Shown one piece after another: positions 45,950 through 53,937 of a stretch of DNA of 64,000 nt. The position numbers and the translations under genes were made by a program. The stretch comes from Pseudomonas veronii (GTDB lineage: Bacteria; Pseudomonadota; Gammaproteobacteria; Pseudomonadales; Pseudomonadaceae). The stretch spans positions 124,001-188,000 of the forward strand of contig NZ_JYLL01000002.1 of the NCBI RefSeq assembly GCF_001439695.1, read 5' to 3'. Numbering within the stretch: position 1 is the first letter of the stretch; each line of letters opens with the position of its first letter. The notes below the pieces were generated by a model. That model saw only the letters and a list, made by a program, of their open reading frames with translations, was not told where the DNA came from and did no database searches.

Positions 45950-46339
45950 ATGACGACTTACAACTGGGATCTGATCGAACGGCTGTTGCATGAAGTGCAG
46001 AATGGCGAGGGCAGCTTTGCCCCGCGTAAGTACGCCGAGCAGGAGGCCGCCGAGAAGGTCATGGCGGGCGAGTCCACCGGCAATCTGGATGTGTTGAAAA
46101 AAACCGCTGCGGATTACGAGGCGCTGTTGCTCAAGCGCGGGTTTATCGAGTCGCGGCCCGAGGACGAGGGTGGTAATGGTGAGAACTTTATCCTGACGCC
46201 ACGAGGAGCCCAATTGCTGGCGTTGATCGACAGCTCGATACCGGGCCACGCTCACCCGCGTCAGGTGCTCGATGAGCAGGCGGATGCGCTGGAACCGGCG
46301 ACGTTCGACGACGTGGCGTCCAAGGCGGCGATTGCCTGA
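45950..46339 (+). CDS. DUF2513-like small protein
   Basis: 129-aa cytoplasmic protein. The start MTTYNWDLIERLLHEVQNGE resembles the DUF2513 winged-helix family (rDWDLIrkIL.ele), and LTPRGAQLLALIDS looks like the last helix of a small winged-helix fold. A DNA- or protein-binding role is possible but not shown. Strong ribosome site (GCAGGAGG). No linked partner; the gene lies between a terminator and a convergent lipoprotein gene. Confidence 0.72.
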   Translation: MTTYNWDLIERLLHEVQNGEGSFAPRKYAEQEAAEKVMAGESTGNLDVLKKTAADYEALLLKRGFIESRPEDEGGNGENFILTPRGAQLLALIDSSIPGHAHPRQVLDEQADALEPATFDDVASKAAIA

Positions 46340-46371
46340 AGGGCCTGTGGGCGCGATGTTGCTCCCACGTT

Positions 46372-47238
46372 CTAGTCTGCGGCGGCGTTGAGGCATTTGA
46401 GCGCCTTGAAATCGCTGCGCACGCCCGCGATTTTGTGCGTCAATTTCTGGCGTTGTTGTACGCTGCTTTGCGCCATTAGATCCACGATCAGGCTGCGCGC
46501 GGCTGTTTCCGTCTGGGCATCGGCCTGCCGATATTCCGGGGTCCATGCGCGTTCGCGGTCCACCAACAATTGTTGCATTTTCTGCGCAAAGTCAGGGGCG
46601 TGGCGTTGTTGCACAGCGTCGATGAACTGCGCCTGCCAGCGGGCGCGGTTGCCGATCCACTGTTGGTTCTGGTCACCCAGCTCCGCAGACCAGGCCACCA
46701 CCCGTTGCTGCTGGCTGGCGCTGAGCGGCCCGATCCACGCATCGAGGCGCTTGCTCATGCGCTCGGCGCGCGCCTGGATCTGTCGCGGCAGGGGCGGTTT
46801 CAGGTATTCGTCCTGGCGCTTGCGCAGGTCTTTGGCCAGGGCGTCGTTCATGTCCTTGACCTGCTGGTCGTCCAGCCCGCGCAGCAAGTGGACCGCCGAC
46901 GGCGTGATCGCGCGCGCGATCTCGCTCACCGCCTGTTTGGCTTCGTCGGTACGGCTCTGCAAGGCGTTGTCGCTGACCTGATGGTTGTCGACCATCTGTT
47001 GCAGGCGGTCGAGCCAGTCCAGATAACCCGGTAACTGCGTGGTGCAATGCCAGGCCAGGTGTTGCTGGAGGGTGTCGTTGAACCAGCGCTTCTGCCCGGC
47101 GTTCATGTCCAGGTAGTCACTGAGGGTCCACGGGATGATCACGTCGAGATTGCGGTAGGCCAAACCCACGCGGTTGCAGCCGCCAAGCACCAGGCTCAGG
47201 ATCACGAATGGCAGCAGAAAATTGAGCCGGCTCAGCAT
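46372..47238 (-). CDS. DUF6279-family lipoprotein
   Basis: 288-aa precursor with a lipobox (LSLVLGGCNR; Cys21 would be lipidated). The mature part is almost entirely helical and charged; YRNLDVIIPWTLSDYLDMNA is the recognisable family core. Function unknown; likely a periplasmic-facing lipoprotein. Followed downstream by a small REP-like hairpin (46345-46370) and preceded 66 bases away by the TorF-like gene in the same orientation. Confidence 0.82.
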   Translation of the reverse strand: MLSRLNFLLPFVILSLVLGGCNRVGLAYRNLDVIIPWTLSDYLDMNAGQKRWFNDTLQQHLAWHCTTQLPGYLDWLDRLQQMVDNHQVSDNALQSRTDEAKQAVSEIARAITPSAVHLLRGLDDQQVKDMNDALAKDLRKRQDEYLKPPLPRQIQARAERMSKRLDAWIGPLSASQQQRVVAWSAELGDQNQQWIGNRARWQAQFIDAVQQRHAPDFAQKMQQLLVDRERAWTPEYRQADAQTETAARSLIVDLMAQSSVQQRQKLTHKIAGVRSDFKALKCLNAAAD

Positions 47239-47304
47239 GGGCGGGTCCTTGCGCAGAGGGGGTTAATGCATGTGAACCCGCGCTGGGTGCGACAGTTCAG
47301 CCCA

Positions 47305-48027
47305 TCAATAAAACGTCCGCGCTGCCTTCAAGGTCAACAGCCCATCGCATTGCGAATTGTGTCCGGAGTAGGCCGAGCAGTCGCCGCCGTTGAGGCTGGA
47401 GTCGCTGTAGATCAAGTCAAGGTCAACGCCCATCCACGCCCGTGAGAATTGCACCGACCAGTCGCTGAAACTGCGGATCGAACCGCCGTCCACCGAGACC
47501 GGGCTGCCCAGTTGATGCGTGGTGTACTTCATGCTGACGCCGATGCCGAACGGCTGTGTGCCGCCAAGGTCGGCGAACAGGGTGCTGTCCTGGCGGTCGG
47601 GGTCGTTGCTGAAGGACGCGCCGAAGCGATTGCCCAGCAGGTTCAGGCCGCCATAGAACTCCTGGCTGTCAAGGGGGCTGAGCGAGGGATAGCTGTAGTG
47701 GATCAACCCTACTTCGTAGCCGAGCGTCTGGTCGAAGGGGTGTTTGAACCCCATGTACGAGTCGATTTCAAGGTTGCTCGCCGAAGACAGGCCCATGTTC
47801 GGTGAGAACTGGCCGACGTACAGGCCGCTGTCGTGGCTCAGGTCGAGGCCGCCGTGGAAGGCGTCGCTGCCCGGCGATGTCGGCTTGACCAGGCCCTGGG
47901 CCATGCTGCGGCTGGGCGTGGTGCCCAGTTTCAGATCGAAGTCGCCCAATTCGCGCTGGAAAATCTGCGCTTCGGCCAAAGGGCTGGCGGCGAGGGCGGC
48001 GATCAGGAAAATACAGGTTTTGAGCAT
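47305..48027 (-). CDS. TorF-family putative porin
   Basis: 240-aa precursor with a signal peptide (CIFLIAALAASPLAEAQ). The mature protein has short amphipathic strands (SRSMAQGLVKPTSPGSDAFH; GGLDLSHDSGLYVGQFSP) and ends in AARTFY, a terminal aromatic residue, as expected for an outer-membrane barrel of the TorF/Gcw_chp type. Transport role unknown. Two Cys in a loop (GGDCSAYSGHNSQCDG) could form a disulfide. Confidence 0.8.
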   Translation of the reverse strand: MLKTCIFLIAALAASPLAEAQIFQRELGDFDLKLGTTPSRSMAQGLVKPTSPGSDAFHGGLDLSHDSGLYVGQFSPNMGLSSASNLEIDSYMGFKHPFDQTLGYEVGLIHYSYPSLSPLDSQEFYGGLNLLGNRFGASFSNDPDRQDSTLFADLGGTQPFGIGVSMKYTTHQLGSPVSVDGGSIRSFSDWSVQFSRAWMGVDLDLIYSDSSLNGGDCSAYSGHNSQCDGLLTLKAARTFY

Positions 48028-48234
48028 GCTTCACTCCATGAAAAGCGAGGAGCAGTAACGGAAGGTATCAGGCAGATGCCCGTGCTAGACGTGTGCAAGC
48101 ATACCGGCGAATGCCAGGCGGTGAGGTCCGTTGGTCGATTTTGTGTCGCGGGAGAAGCAATGGGGTGTTTCGGGCTCTAGTCCTAGCGCCTTGCTGGCAA
48201 GACGCTTAGGGACCAGGTGTGTTGCGCGGTCAGC

Positions 48235-48414
48235 TTACTTTTTGCCCAGGCTGATCTGCTTGGACGGGCCGAAAGTCTGGCCGCTGACGCCCTTGGCAAT
48301 CTGCTGGATTTCGCCACCGGACTTGAGGAACGCAGCGATCTGGCTGTTGATCGACTCGCTGGTTTCGACGGCGGGAGCTGGCTTTGCTTTGCTGTTGGAT
48401 GCTTTTACGCGCAT
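48235..48414 (-). CDS. Small conserved basic protein of unknown function
   Basis: 59 aa (MRVKASNSKAKPAPAVETSE..., ending SKQISLGKK). A basic, disordered N-terminus is followed by ESINSQIAAFLKSGGEIQQI, a helical segment, then a Gly-rich tail. Similar small proteins occur across Pseudomonas, sometimes labelled transcriptional regulators without evidence. The ATG at 48414 is preferred over the long frame from 48525, whose first part is not protein-like. The 207 bases up to 48234 show no gene. Confidence 0.65.
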   Translation of the reverse strand: MRVKASNSKAKPAPAVETSESINSQIAAFLKSGGEIQQIAKGVSGQTFGPSKQISLGKK

Positions 48415-48643
48415 GGCGGCCACTAACCTGTAGAAAATTAACTTGGCCAGGCATCGTACAGGAAATGCTTGACAATTGCTTGGTAAATATCCCCTTGTAT
48501 TTGGTGCGCTGGCTGAAACCGGCAAAGTTCGTCGTCGAAATAAGCCTCTAACTTACTGTTTTAACTCGAAACCACGCGGTCTGTCGGGCGCCGCCGGCGC
48601 GGCGGAATTCAGCCGATTGATCAGACGAGCGGGGCGGTGCCGG

Positions 48644-48709
48644 TAGAATGCTATGCGAACCCGCGAATTTTCAGGCGTGCGCGCGTGCCGGACGCAACTC
48701 GGGTAGAAT
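48644..48709 (+). promoter_or_regulatory. Two TAGAAT -10 boxes before the CvfB-like gene
   Basis: GGTAGAATGC occurs twice, with TAGAAT at 48644-48649 and 48704-48709. Both are good sigma-70 -10 hexamers; clear -35 boxes are absent. The 322-base gap 48415-48736 holds nothing else I can name. If the second is used the leader is only about 20 bases. Confidence 0.4.
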
Positions 48710-48736
48710 GCCGCCCACGCAATGAGGGTATTGGAA

Positions 48737-49573
48737 ATGGCTTTAGTCGGGCGCTACAACAGCTTGCAAGTGGTTAAACACACTAACTTTGGTTTGTACC
48801 TGGATGGTGCGCAAGACGGTGAAATCCTCTTGCCTAATCGGTATATCCCCAAAGATATTCCCAGTGAAGATGAAGACTGGCTTAACGTATTCATTTATCT
48901 GGACAGCGATGACAAACTTATCGCCACCACTGAAAAACCAAAAGTTCAAGTTGGCGAATTTGCCAGTTTGAAAGTTGTGGAAGTCAACAGCATCGGTGTC
49001 TTCCTCGATTGGGGCTTGCCCAAGGATCTGTTGCTGCCGTATTCGGAAGAAAAGCGTCAATTGACCGCTGGCGAATATTGCGTGGTGCATGTCTATCTCG
49101 ACAAGCACACCAAGCGCATCACCGCCACCGCGCGCCTTGACCGCTACCTGGACAAGACGCCCGCCAACTACCAGGTTGGCCAGGAAGTCGACCTGCTGGT
49201 GGCCGAGGCCACGGACATGGGCTTCAAGGCGATCATCAACAACAAGCACTGGGGCCTGATCCACAAGAACGAAGTGTTCAAGTTCCTGCGCCCGGGCAAG
49301 GAAGAGAAAGGCTTTATCAAGGAAATCCGCGCCGACGGCAATATCAGCCTGAGCCTGCAACCGGTCGGCCAGGAAGCGGCTTCCAGCCTCAACTCGAAGA
49401 TCCTCGCCAAGTTGCGCGAAAACAACGGCAGCCTGCCGGTCAGCGATAAAAGCGACCCGGCGGTGATCAGCAACTTGTTCGGCGTCAGCAAAGGCAACTT
49501 CAAGAAGGCCATTGGTGCGCTCTACAAGCAAGGCCAGATTGTGATTCATGCCGATCGCATTGAACTGAGCTGA
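48737..49573 (+). CDS. S1-domain RNA-binding protein, CvfB family
   Basis: 278-aa cytoplasmic protein with S1-like domains (MALVGRYNSLQVVKHTNFGL; GEFASLKVVEVNSIGVFLDW; GQEVDLLVAEATDMGF) and a C-terminal winged helix (SNLFGVSKGNFKKAIGALYK), the arrangement of CvfB/YitL. In Staphylococcus CvfB affects virulence-gene expression through RNA; the role in Pseudomonas is not defined. ATG at 48737 chosen over ATG 48722 because GAGGG lies between them. Followed by a hairpin at 49588. Confidence 0.88.
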   Translation: MALVGRYNSLQVVKHTNFGLYLDGAQDGEILLPNRYIPKDIPSEDEDWLNVFIYLDSDDKLIATTEKPKVQVGEFASLKVVEVNSIGVFLDWGLPKDLLLPYSEEKRQLTAGEYCVVHVYLDKHTKRITATARLDRYLDKTPANYQVGQEVDLLVAEATDMGFKAIINNKHWGLIHKNEVFKFLRPGKEEKGFIKEIRADGNISLSLQPVGQEAASSLNSKILAKLRENNGSLPVSDKSDPAVISNLFGVSKGNFKKAIGALYKQGQIVIHADRIELS

Positions 49574-49587
49574 GTGCGGTTTGCTCT

Positions 49588-49614
49588 TCTGTAGGAGCGA
49601 ATCGCTCCTACAGA
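49588..49614 (+). terminator. Hairpin after the CvfB-like gene
   Basis: TCTGTAGGAGCGA/TCGCTCCTACAGA, an almost continuous perfect stem, 15 bases after the stop codon. No T-run; this sequence is also a widespread Pseudomonas repeat. Confidence 0.65.
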
Positions 49615-49720
49615 AGCTGTGCCGATGCCCCGTAAATCCTTGTTCTGTCGGCCTACGGCGCAGATGACCTGAGCAACTTGAACACATTCCTCAGCGCCGC
49701 CTAGTGCGCAGTCAGGCACC

Positions 49721-49881
49721 TGTGTGCACAACGGGTGTGCAAGTGATTGTGTACAGGATTAAGGCGTGCACCGTTGCTGAGCGGTATACACCGATCTAAC
49801 TCTCGATACATCCTTTGGTACCCCGGCCAGTGGGGATTGTGTGCCATTGGCACGCATTCTGCTGACTCTTTCGTATACAAA
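49721..49881. promoter_or_regulatory. Repeated GTRTAC-core motifs before the NCS1 permease
   Basis: The 372-base gap 49574-49945 has no gene but holds several related palindromic cores: TGTGTGCACA (49721-49730), TTGTGTACAG (49748-49757), GGTATACACC (49783-49792) and CGTATACAAA (49872-49881). The last three resemble operators of GntR-family regulators (TTGTATACAA type). No GntR gene is in the window. Confidence 0.35.
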
Positions 49882-49945
49882 CCGTGCCGCCTTCCGTATG
49901 CATCCCGTTACGGCAGCGCAGGCGGGTATTTCGAGGAGCCAAGCG

Positions 49946-51388
49946 ATGACCGAACAATTGCCCAAAGGCTACAGCCCGCGCCTGTACAACCAGGACCTGG
50001 GCCCACTGCCGCAGAAGTGGACCTGGTACAACATCTTTGCCTTCTGGATGAGCGACGTACACAGCGTCGGCGGCTATGTCTTCGCCGCCAGCCTGTTCGC
50101 CCTCGGGCTGGCCAGTTGGCAGGTGCTGATTGCGTTGCTCGCGGGCATTTGCATCGTGCAATTGATCGCTAACCTGGTGGCCAGGCCGAGCCAGCAAGCG
50201 GCCGTACCGTACCCGGTGATCTGCCGACTGGCGTTTGGTGTGTTCGGTGCGAATATTCCGGCGGTGATACGCGGCTTGATCGCGGTGGCGTGGTACGGGA
50301 TTCAGACGTATCTGGCGTCGAGTGCGCTGATCATCGTGGTGCTGCGCTTTTTCCCACAGATGGCCGTGTATGCAGAGCCGCACTTCGCGGGCCTGTCCTA
50401 CCTGGGCTGGTTTGGTTTCCTCAGCTTGTGGGTGGTGCAGGCGGCCGTATTCTGGGCGGGCATGGAGTCTATCCGGCGCTTTATCGACTGGGCCGGGCCG
50501 GTGGTCTATGCGGTGATGTTCGCCTTGGCCGGCTGGATCGTGTGGAAGGCGGGCTGGGCGAATATCAGCTTTACCCTGGCGGAAAAGTCCTTGTCGGGCT
50601 GGCAGGCTTTTGGCCAGGTGATTGTGGCGACGGCGTTGGTGGTGTCGTACTTTTCCGGGCCGACGCTGAACTTCGGCGATTTCAGCCGCTACTGTCGCAG
50701 CATGCAGGATGTGCGTCGCGGTAATTTCTGGGGGCTGCCGGTGAATTTCCTGGCGTTCTCCCTGGTGACCGTGGTGATCGTCTCGGGCACCTTGCCGGTA
50801 TTCGGTGAAATGCTCCACGACCCGATCGCCACCGTGTCGCGTATCGACAACAGCATGGCCGTGTTGCTGGGCGCCTTTGCTTTTGTCACGGCCACGATCG
50901 GCATCAATATCGTCGCCAACTTCGTGTCCCCGGCGTTCGACTTCGCCAACGTTGCGCCGAGCAAAATCAGCTGGCGCGCCGGCGGCATGATTGCAGCGGT
51001 GGCTTCAGTCTTTATCACCCCGTGGAACCTGTTCAACAACCCGCTGATGATCCACTACACCCTGGACATCCTCGCCGCGTTTATCGGGCCGTTGTTTGGG
51101 ATTTTGCTGGTGGATTTCTACCTGATCAAAAAACAGCAGATCGACGTGGATGCGCTGTTCGATGACAGCCCGAGCGGGCGTTATTACTTCGACGGCGGCG
51201 TGAACTGGACGGCGGTCAAGGCTCTGTTGCCGGCGACGCTGGTGGGTGTCGCGATCACGTTCACCCCGGCCTTGCAGGGCATGGCCAACTTCGCTTGGTT
51301 CACCGGTTGCTTCCTGGGTGGGCTGTTTTTCCTGGTGCTCGCTCGGCGCGAACAGGCTCGCGTGCCAACGCCGCTGATGGCTGGCTGA
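49946..51388 (+). CDS. NCS1-family nucleobase/hydantoin permease
   Basis: 480-aa, twelve-helix inner-membrane symporter of the NCS1 (PucI/Mhp1/CodB) family. Family stretches: WTWYNIFAFWMSDVHSVGGY, FGVFGANIPAVIRGLIAVAWYGIQ, SGPTLNFGDFSRYC, and NFVSPAFDFANVAPSKISW. The exact substrate (hydantoin, uracil, cytosine, allantoin, thiamine precursor) cannot be told. ATG at 49946 set by GAGGAG; the longer frame from 49841 is not conserved. Its 3' end overlaps the convergent MFS gene by 89 bases. Confidence 0.92.
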   Translation: MTEQLPKGYSPRLYNQDLGPLPQKWTWYNIFAFWMSDVHSVGGYVFAASLFALGLASWQVLIALLAGICIVQLIANLVARPSQQAAVPYPVICRLAFGVFGANIPAVIRGLIAVAWYGIQTYLASSALIIVVLRFFPQMAVYAEPHFAGLSYLGWFGFLSLWVVQAAVFWAGMESIRRFIDWAGPVVYAVMFALAGWIVWKAGWANISFTLAEKSLSGWQAFGQVIVATALVVSYFSGPTLNFGDFSRYCRSMQDVRRGNFWGLPVNFLAFSLVTVVIVSGTLPVFGEMLHDPIATVSRIDNSMAVLLGAFAFVTATIGINIVANFVSPAFDFANVAPSKISWRAGGMIAAVASVFITPWNLFNNPLMIHYTLDILAAFIGPLFGILLVDFYLIKKQQIDVDALFDDSPSGRYYFDGGVNWTAVKALLPATLVGVAITFTPALQGMANFAWFTGCFLGGLFFLVLARREQARVPTPLMAG

Positions 51389-52517
51389 CTGCCGCGGCCG
51401 GGCGCAGCAACAGCGCGCCGGCCAATAACAACCCGCAACCGGCGATCACCAGCGCCGGTTGCAGGCCGCCGCTCAGGTGGCTGCTCACCGACGCGAGCAA
51501 TGGGCCGCTCAGTTGTCCGATGGCAAAGCTCGCGGTCAGCACCCCAGTGCTGCGCTGGTAGCCGTGGGGCGCCACCTCGCGCAAGCGTGCCATCACCAAC
51601 TGCATACACGCCAGAAACGGTGCGCCGCAGAGCAATACGCCCAGCGCCAGGCCCCAGCCGTTGCCGAGCAAGCAGGTAAATACGCCCGCCGCTTGCAACC
51701 ATAAGGTTGTCATCAGCCAGCGGCGGGTTGTGTTCGCGGCCTTGCGGCGCAGGCTCGCCACGACCACCCCGAGCGCAGCCGCCAGGCCAAAGCATGGCCA
51801 GAACAGGTCTGCCTGCCAGGCGCCCTTGAACTGCGCGCTGGCCATCTGGGACAGAAAGGTCGCCGGGATGATGTAGCCGAGGCCGTAGAGGAAATAAACC
51901 CAACCCAGGTGCGCGATGCTCGCATTGCTGCTCGCGTCGCTGACGGGCGTGTCAGTGACGCTCGGTTGAGGCAGGAAAGGCAGGATCGCCAGCAGCATCA
52001 GCAGCGCCACCCCGCCGTAGACCAGCCACAGTGTTGCGGAGCTTTGTCCCAGCAGGTTCGAACCCAGCGCGAGCAGGCCGGTCAACAGAATCCCCAGGCC
52101 CGGCCCGGCAAACACCAGGGCGCCCAAGCGCGGCCGCCCGGCGGCAATCGCCAGCGGTTGGCTGAGGCTGGTGATCATCACCAGCGCCCAGGCGCTGGCC
52201 ACGCCGGTGCCGAAGCGCAACAGCAGGTGCGGCCAGAACCCATGGGCCCAGTACGACGCCAGGGTCAGCAGCACGCACAACCACAACCCGCCGTACAAGC
52301 GACCGCGTACAGGGTGATGGCTGCGCGCGAAAATCGAATCCACCGCGCCGACGAAGTAGCCCAGGTAGTTGGCGGCGGCGATCAGCCCGGCACCGGTCAG
52401 ATCAATCTGCCCCTCGCTGAGCAGATGTGGCATTTGCGGGGTGAGGGCGAAGCGGCCAATGCCCATGGCCATCATCAGGGCGATAAAGCTGGCGAGGAGG
52501 CGAGTCAACGGCGACAT
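51300..52517 (-). CDS. YbfB/YjiJ-family MFS transporter
   Basis: 405-aa, twelve-helix transporter. The start MSPLTRLLASFIALMMAMGI then GRFALTPQMP is the YbfB/YjiJ hallmark. ATG at 52517 preferred (AGGA 9 bases upstream); ATG at 52550 lacks a ribosome site. Substrate unknown. Divergent from a LysR regulator 105 bases away, the usual pairing for this family, so likely under its control. The last 29 codons lie antisense to the NCS1 permease. Confidence 0.9.
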   Translation of the reverse strand: MSPLTRLLASFIALMMAMGIGRFALTPQMPHLLSEGQIDLTGAGLIAAANYLGYFVGAVDSIFARSHHPVRGRLYGGLWLCVLLTLASYWAHGFWPHLLLRFGTGVASAWALVMITSLSQPLAIAAGRPRLGALVFAGPGLGILLTGLLALGSNLLGQSSATLWLVYGGVALLMLLAILPFLPQPSVTDTPVSDASSNASIAHLGWVYFLYGLGYIIPATFLSQMASAQFKGAWQADLFWPCFGLAAALGVVVASLRRKAANTTRRWLMTTLWLQAAGVFTCLLGNGWGLALGVLLCGAPFLACMQLVMARLREVAPHGYQRSTGVLTASFAIGQLSGPLLASVSSHLSGGLQPALVIAGCGLLLAGALLLRPAAAVSQPSAALAREPVRAERAPGKTAHPGSNR

Positions 52518-52622
52518 GTGCAAGGTTTCCTGCGGGAAAGCGAATGACATGCAGGCTAAGGCGGATTGACTTTCTGTAAAAATGAATAATAGTGAGCAAC
52601 TTGTTCAGTTTTGGAGAAAGGT

Positions 52623-53516
52623 ATGGAGTTCAGTCAATTGCGCATTTTCCAGGCCGTGGCGGAAGAGGGCTCCATCACCCGCGCTGCCGAGCGCTTGCAC
52701 CGCGTGCCATCGAACCTGTCGACCCGGCTCAAGCAGATGGAGGAGCAACTGGGCGTCGAGTTGTTCGTTCGTGAACGTCAACGCCTGCAGCTTTCCCCTG
52801 CGGGCAAAGTGTTGCTGGACTACAGCACCCGTCTGCTGGCGCTGCACGACGAAGCCCACGGTGCCGTGCAAGGCGGGCAACCGGCCGGTGACTTTGTGCT
52901 GGGCAGCATGTACAGCACCGCCGCGATTCACTTACCGAAACTGTTGGCGCGCTATCACAAGGCGTATCCGATGGTGAATCTGCAGGTGCAATCGGCGCCC
53001 AGCGGCGAGCTGCTCGAAGGCTTGATCACCGGGCGTCTCGACGCGGCGCTGGTCGACGGCCCGCTGACTATCGCGTCCCTGGACGGTGTGCCCTTGTGCG
53101 ACGAAAAGCTGATGCTGATTTGCGAAGCCGACCACCCGCCAGTACTCGGCCCTCAGGATGTTGCCGGCCGCGCAGTGTTCACCTTCCGACGCAGTTGTTC
53201 CTATCGCCGACGTTTGGAGACGTGGTTTTCCCACGAGCACGTGGCGATGGGCCGTGCCATTGAGATCGAGTCTTATCAAGGCATGCTCGCCTGCGTGATC
53301 GCCGGTTCCGGCGTGGCCTTGATGTCCGAATCCATGCTCGACAGCCTGCCAGGCAAGGACAGCGTGTCCGTTCATCCCCTATCTGAGCCTTTTGCCACTG
53401 CGACCACCTGGCTGATGTGGCGAAAGGGTATGCTCGGCGCTAATCTCAACGCATGGATCGAACTGCAGCGCGAAGGCCAGGCAGGGTTCCTGCAAGATAG
53501 CCGGGCGATCGCCTGA
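52623..53516 (+). CDS. LysR-family regulator, PtrR-like
   Basis: 297-aa LysR regulator with helix-turn-helix MEFSQLRIFQAVAEEGSITR, AAERLHRVPSNLSTRLKQME. This N-terminus and the effector domain (GDFVLGSMYSTAAIHLPKLL) are close to PtrR (putrescine-utilisation regulator; YneJ). ATG at 52623 with GGAGAAAGG upstream. Divergent from the YbfB-type transporter, and followed by the PA1414-like gene, as in P. aeruginosa where PA1413 is also LysR. Target inferred to be the divergent transporter. Confidence 0.9.
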   Translation: MEFSQLRIFQAVAEEGSITRAAERLHRVPSNLSTRLKQMEEQLGVELFVRERQRLQLSPAGKVLLDYSTRLLALHDEAHGAVQGGQPAGDFVLGSMYSTAAIHLPKLLARYHKAYPMVNLQVQSAPSGELLEGLITGRLDAALVDGPLTIASLDGVPLCDEKLMLICEADHPPVLGPQDVAGRAVFTFRRSCSYRRRLETWFSHEHVAMGRAIEIESYQGMLACVIAGSGVALMSESMLDSLPGKDSVSVHPLSEPFATATTWLMWRKGMLGANLNAWIELQREGQAGFLQDSRAIA

Positions 53517-53530
53517 CCGATCTGTCGTAT

Positions 53531-53574
53531 TTGCATGAATTTGGTAATAGTTCGTTGTGGTTTCGTTCATGCAA
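53531..53574. promoter_or_regulatory. Inverted repeat upstream of the PA1414-like gene
   Basis: TTGCATGAA (53531-53539) / TTCATGCAA (53566-53574), perfect 9-base arms with a 26-base loop. It lies between the LysR stop and the small gene; could be a regulator site or an RNA hairpin. Confidence 0.45.
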
Positions 53575-53655
53575 TGTGTAGGAGTTAGGGCTACTATTTG
53601 TAGGAAGAGGCGAAAGAATTTCCGCCGACCCGCACTACCCTCAAAGGGGGCAATC

Positions 53656-53778
53656 ATGAAAGAGAAAATCCAAACCTGGCTCCACGACCTTGGCGTTGCG
53701 CTGGGCCTGATCGAGCCCCCGCTGCAGCCGGTGCCCATTCGCACGGATGATGAGCAGCGTCGTCCACGTCGGCGTTGA
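53656..53778 (+). CDS. PA1414-family small protein (SicX sRNA locus)
   Basis: 40 aa: MKEKIQTWLHDLGVALGLIE then PPLQPVPIRTDDEQRRPRRR. A short amphipathic helix is followed by a Pro/Arg-rich tail. I recognise it as the PA1414 family. In P. aeruginosa this locus is strongly induced without oxygen by ANR and gives the sRNA SicX, which switches chronic and acute infection genes. AAAGGGGGC is a strong ribosome site. I found no clear ANR box here, so low-oxygen control is not supported by the sequence. Position after a LysR gene and before the PA1418-like symporter matches PAO1. Confidence 0.82.
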   Translation: MKEKIQTWLHDLGVALGLIEPPLQPVPIRTDDEQRRPRRR

Positions 53779-53871
53779 ACCGCAGTCGTCGGAACACCGC
53801 AGAATCTGTGTAGGAACGGGCTTGTGTGGGAGCAAGCAAACCCGTCCTCGCGATGCTTGGTACGCCACGCA

Positions 53872-53903
53872 AAAAAAAACGAGTGCGACATCCGACGTCG
53901 CAC
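53872..53903 (-). terminator. Intrinsic terminator of the guanidinobutyrate operon
   Basis: On the minus strand, GTGCGAC (53903-53897) / GTCGCAC (53889-53883) followed by a run of nine T (53880-53872, after one G). It lies 35 bases past the symporter stop. Confidence 0.85.
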
Positions 53904-53937
53904 CCGCTGAAGAAAACCTGATTTCCCGCGTGCTTGT

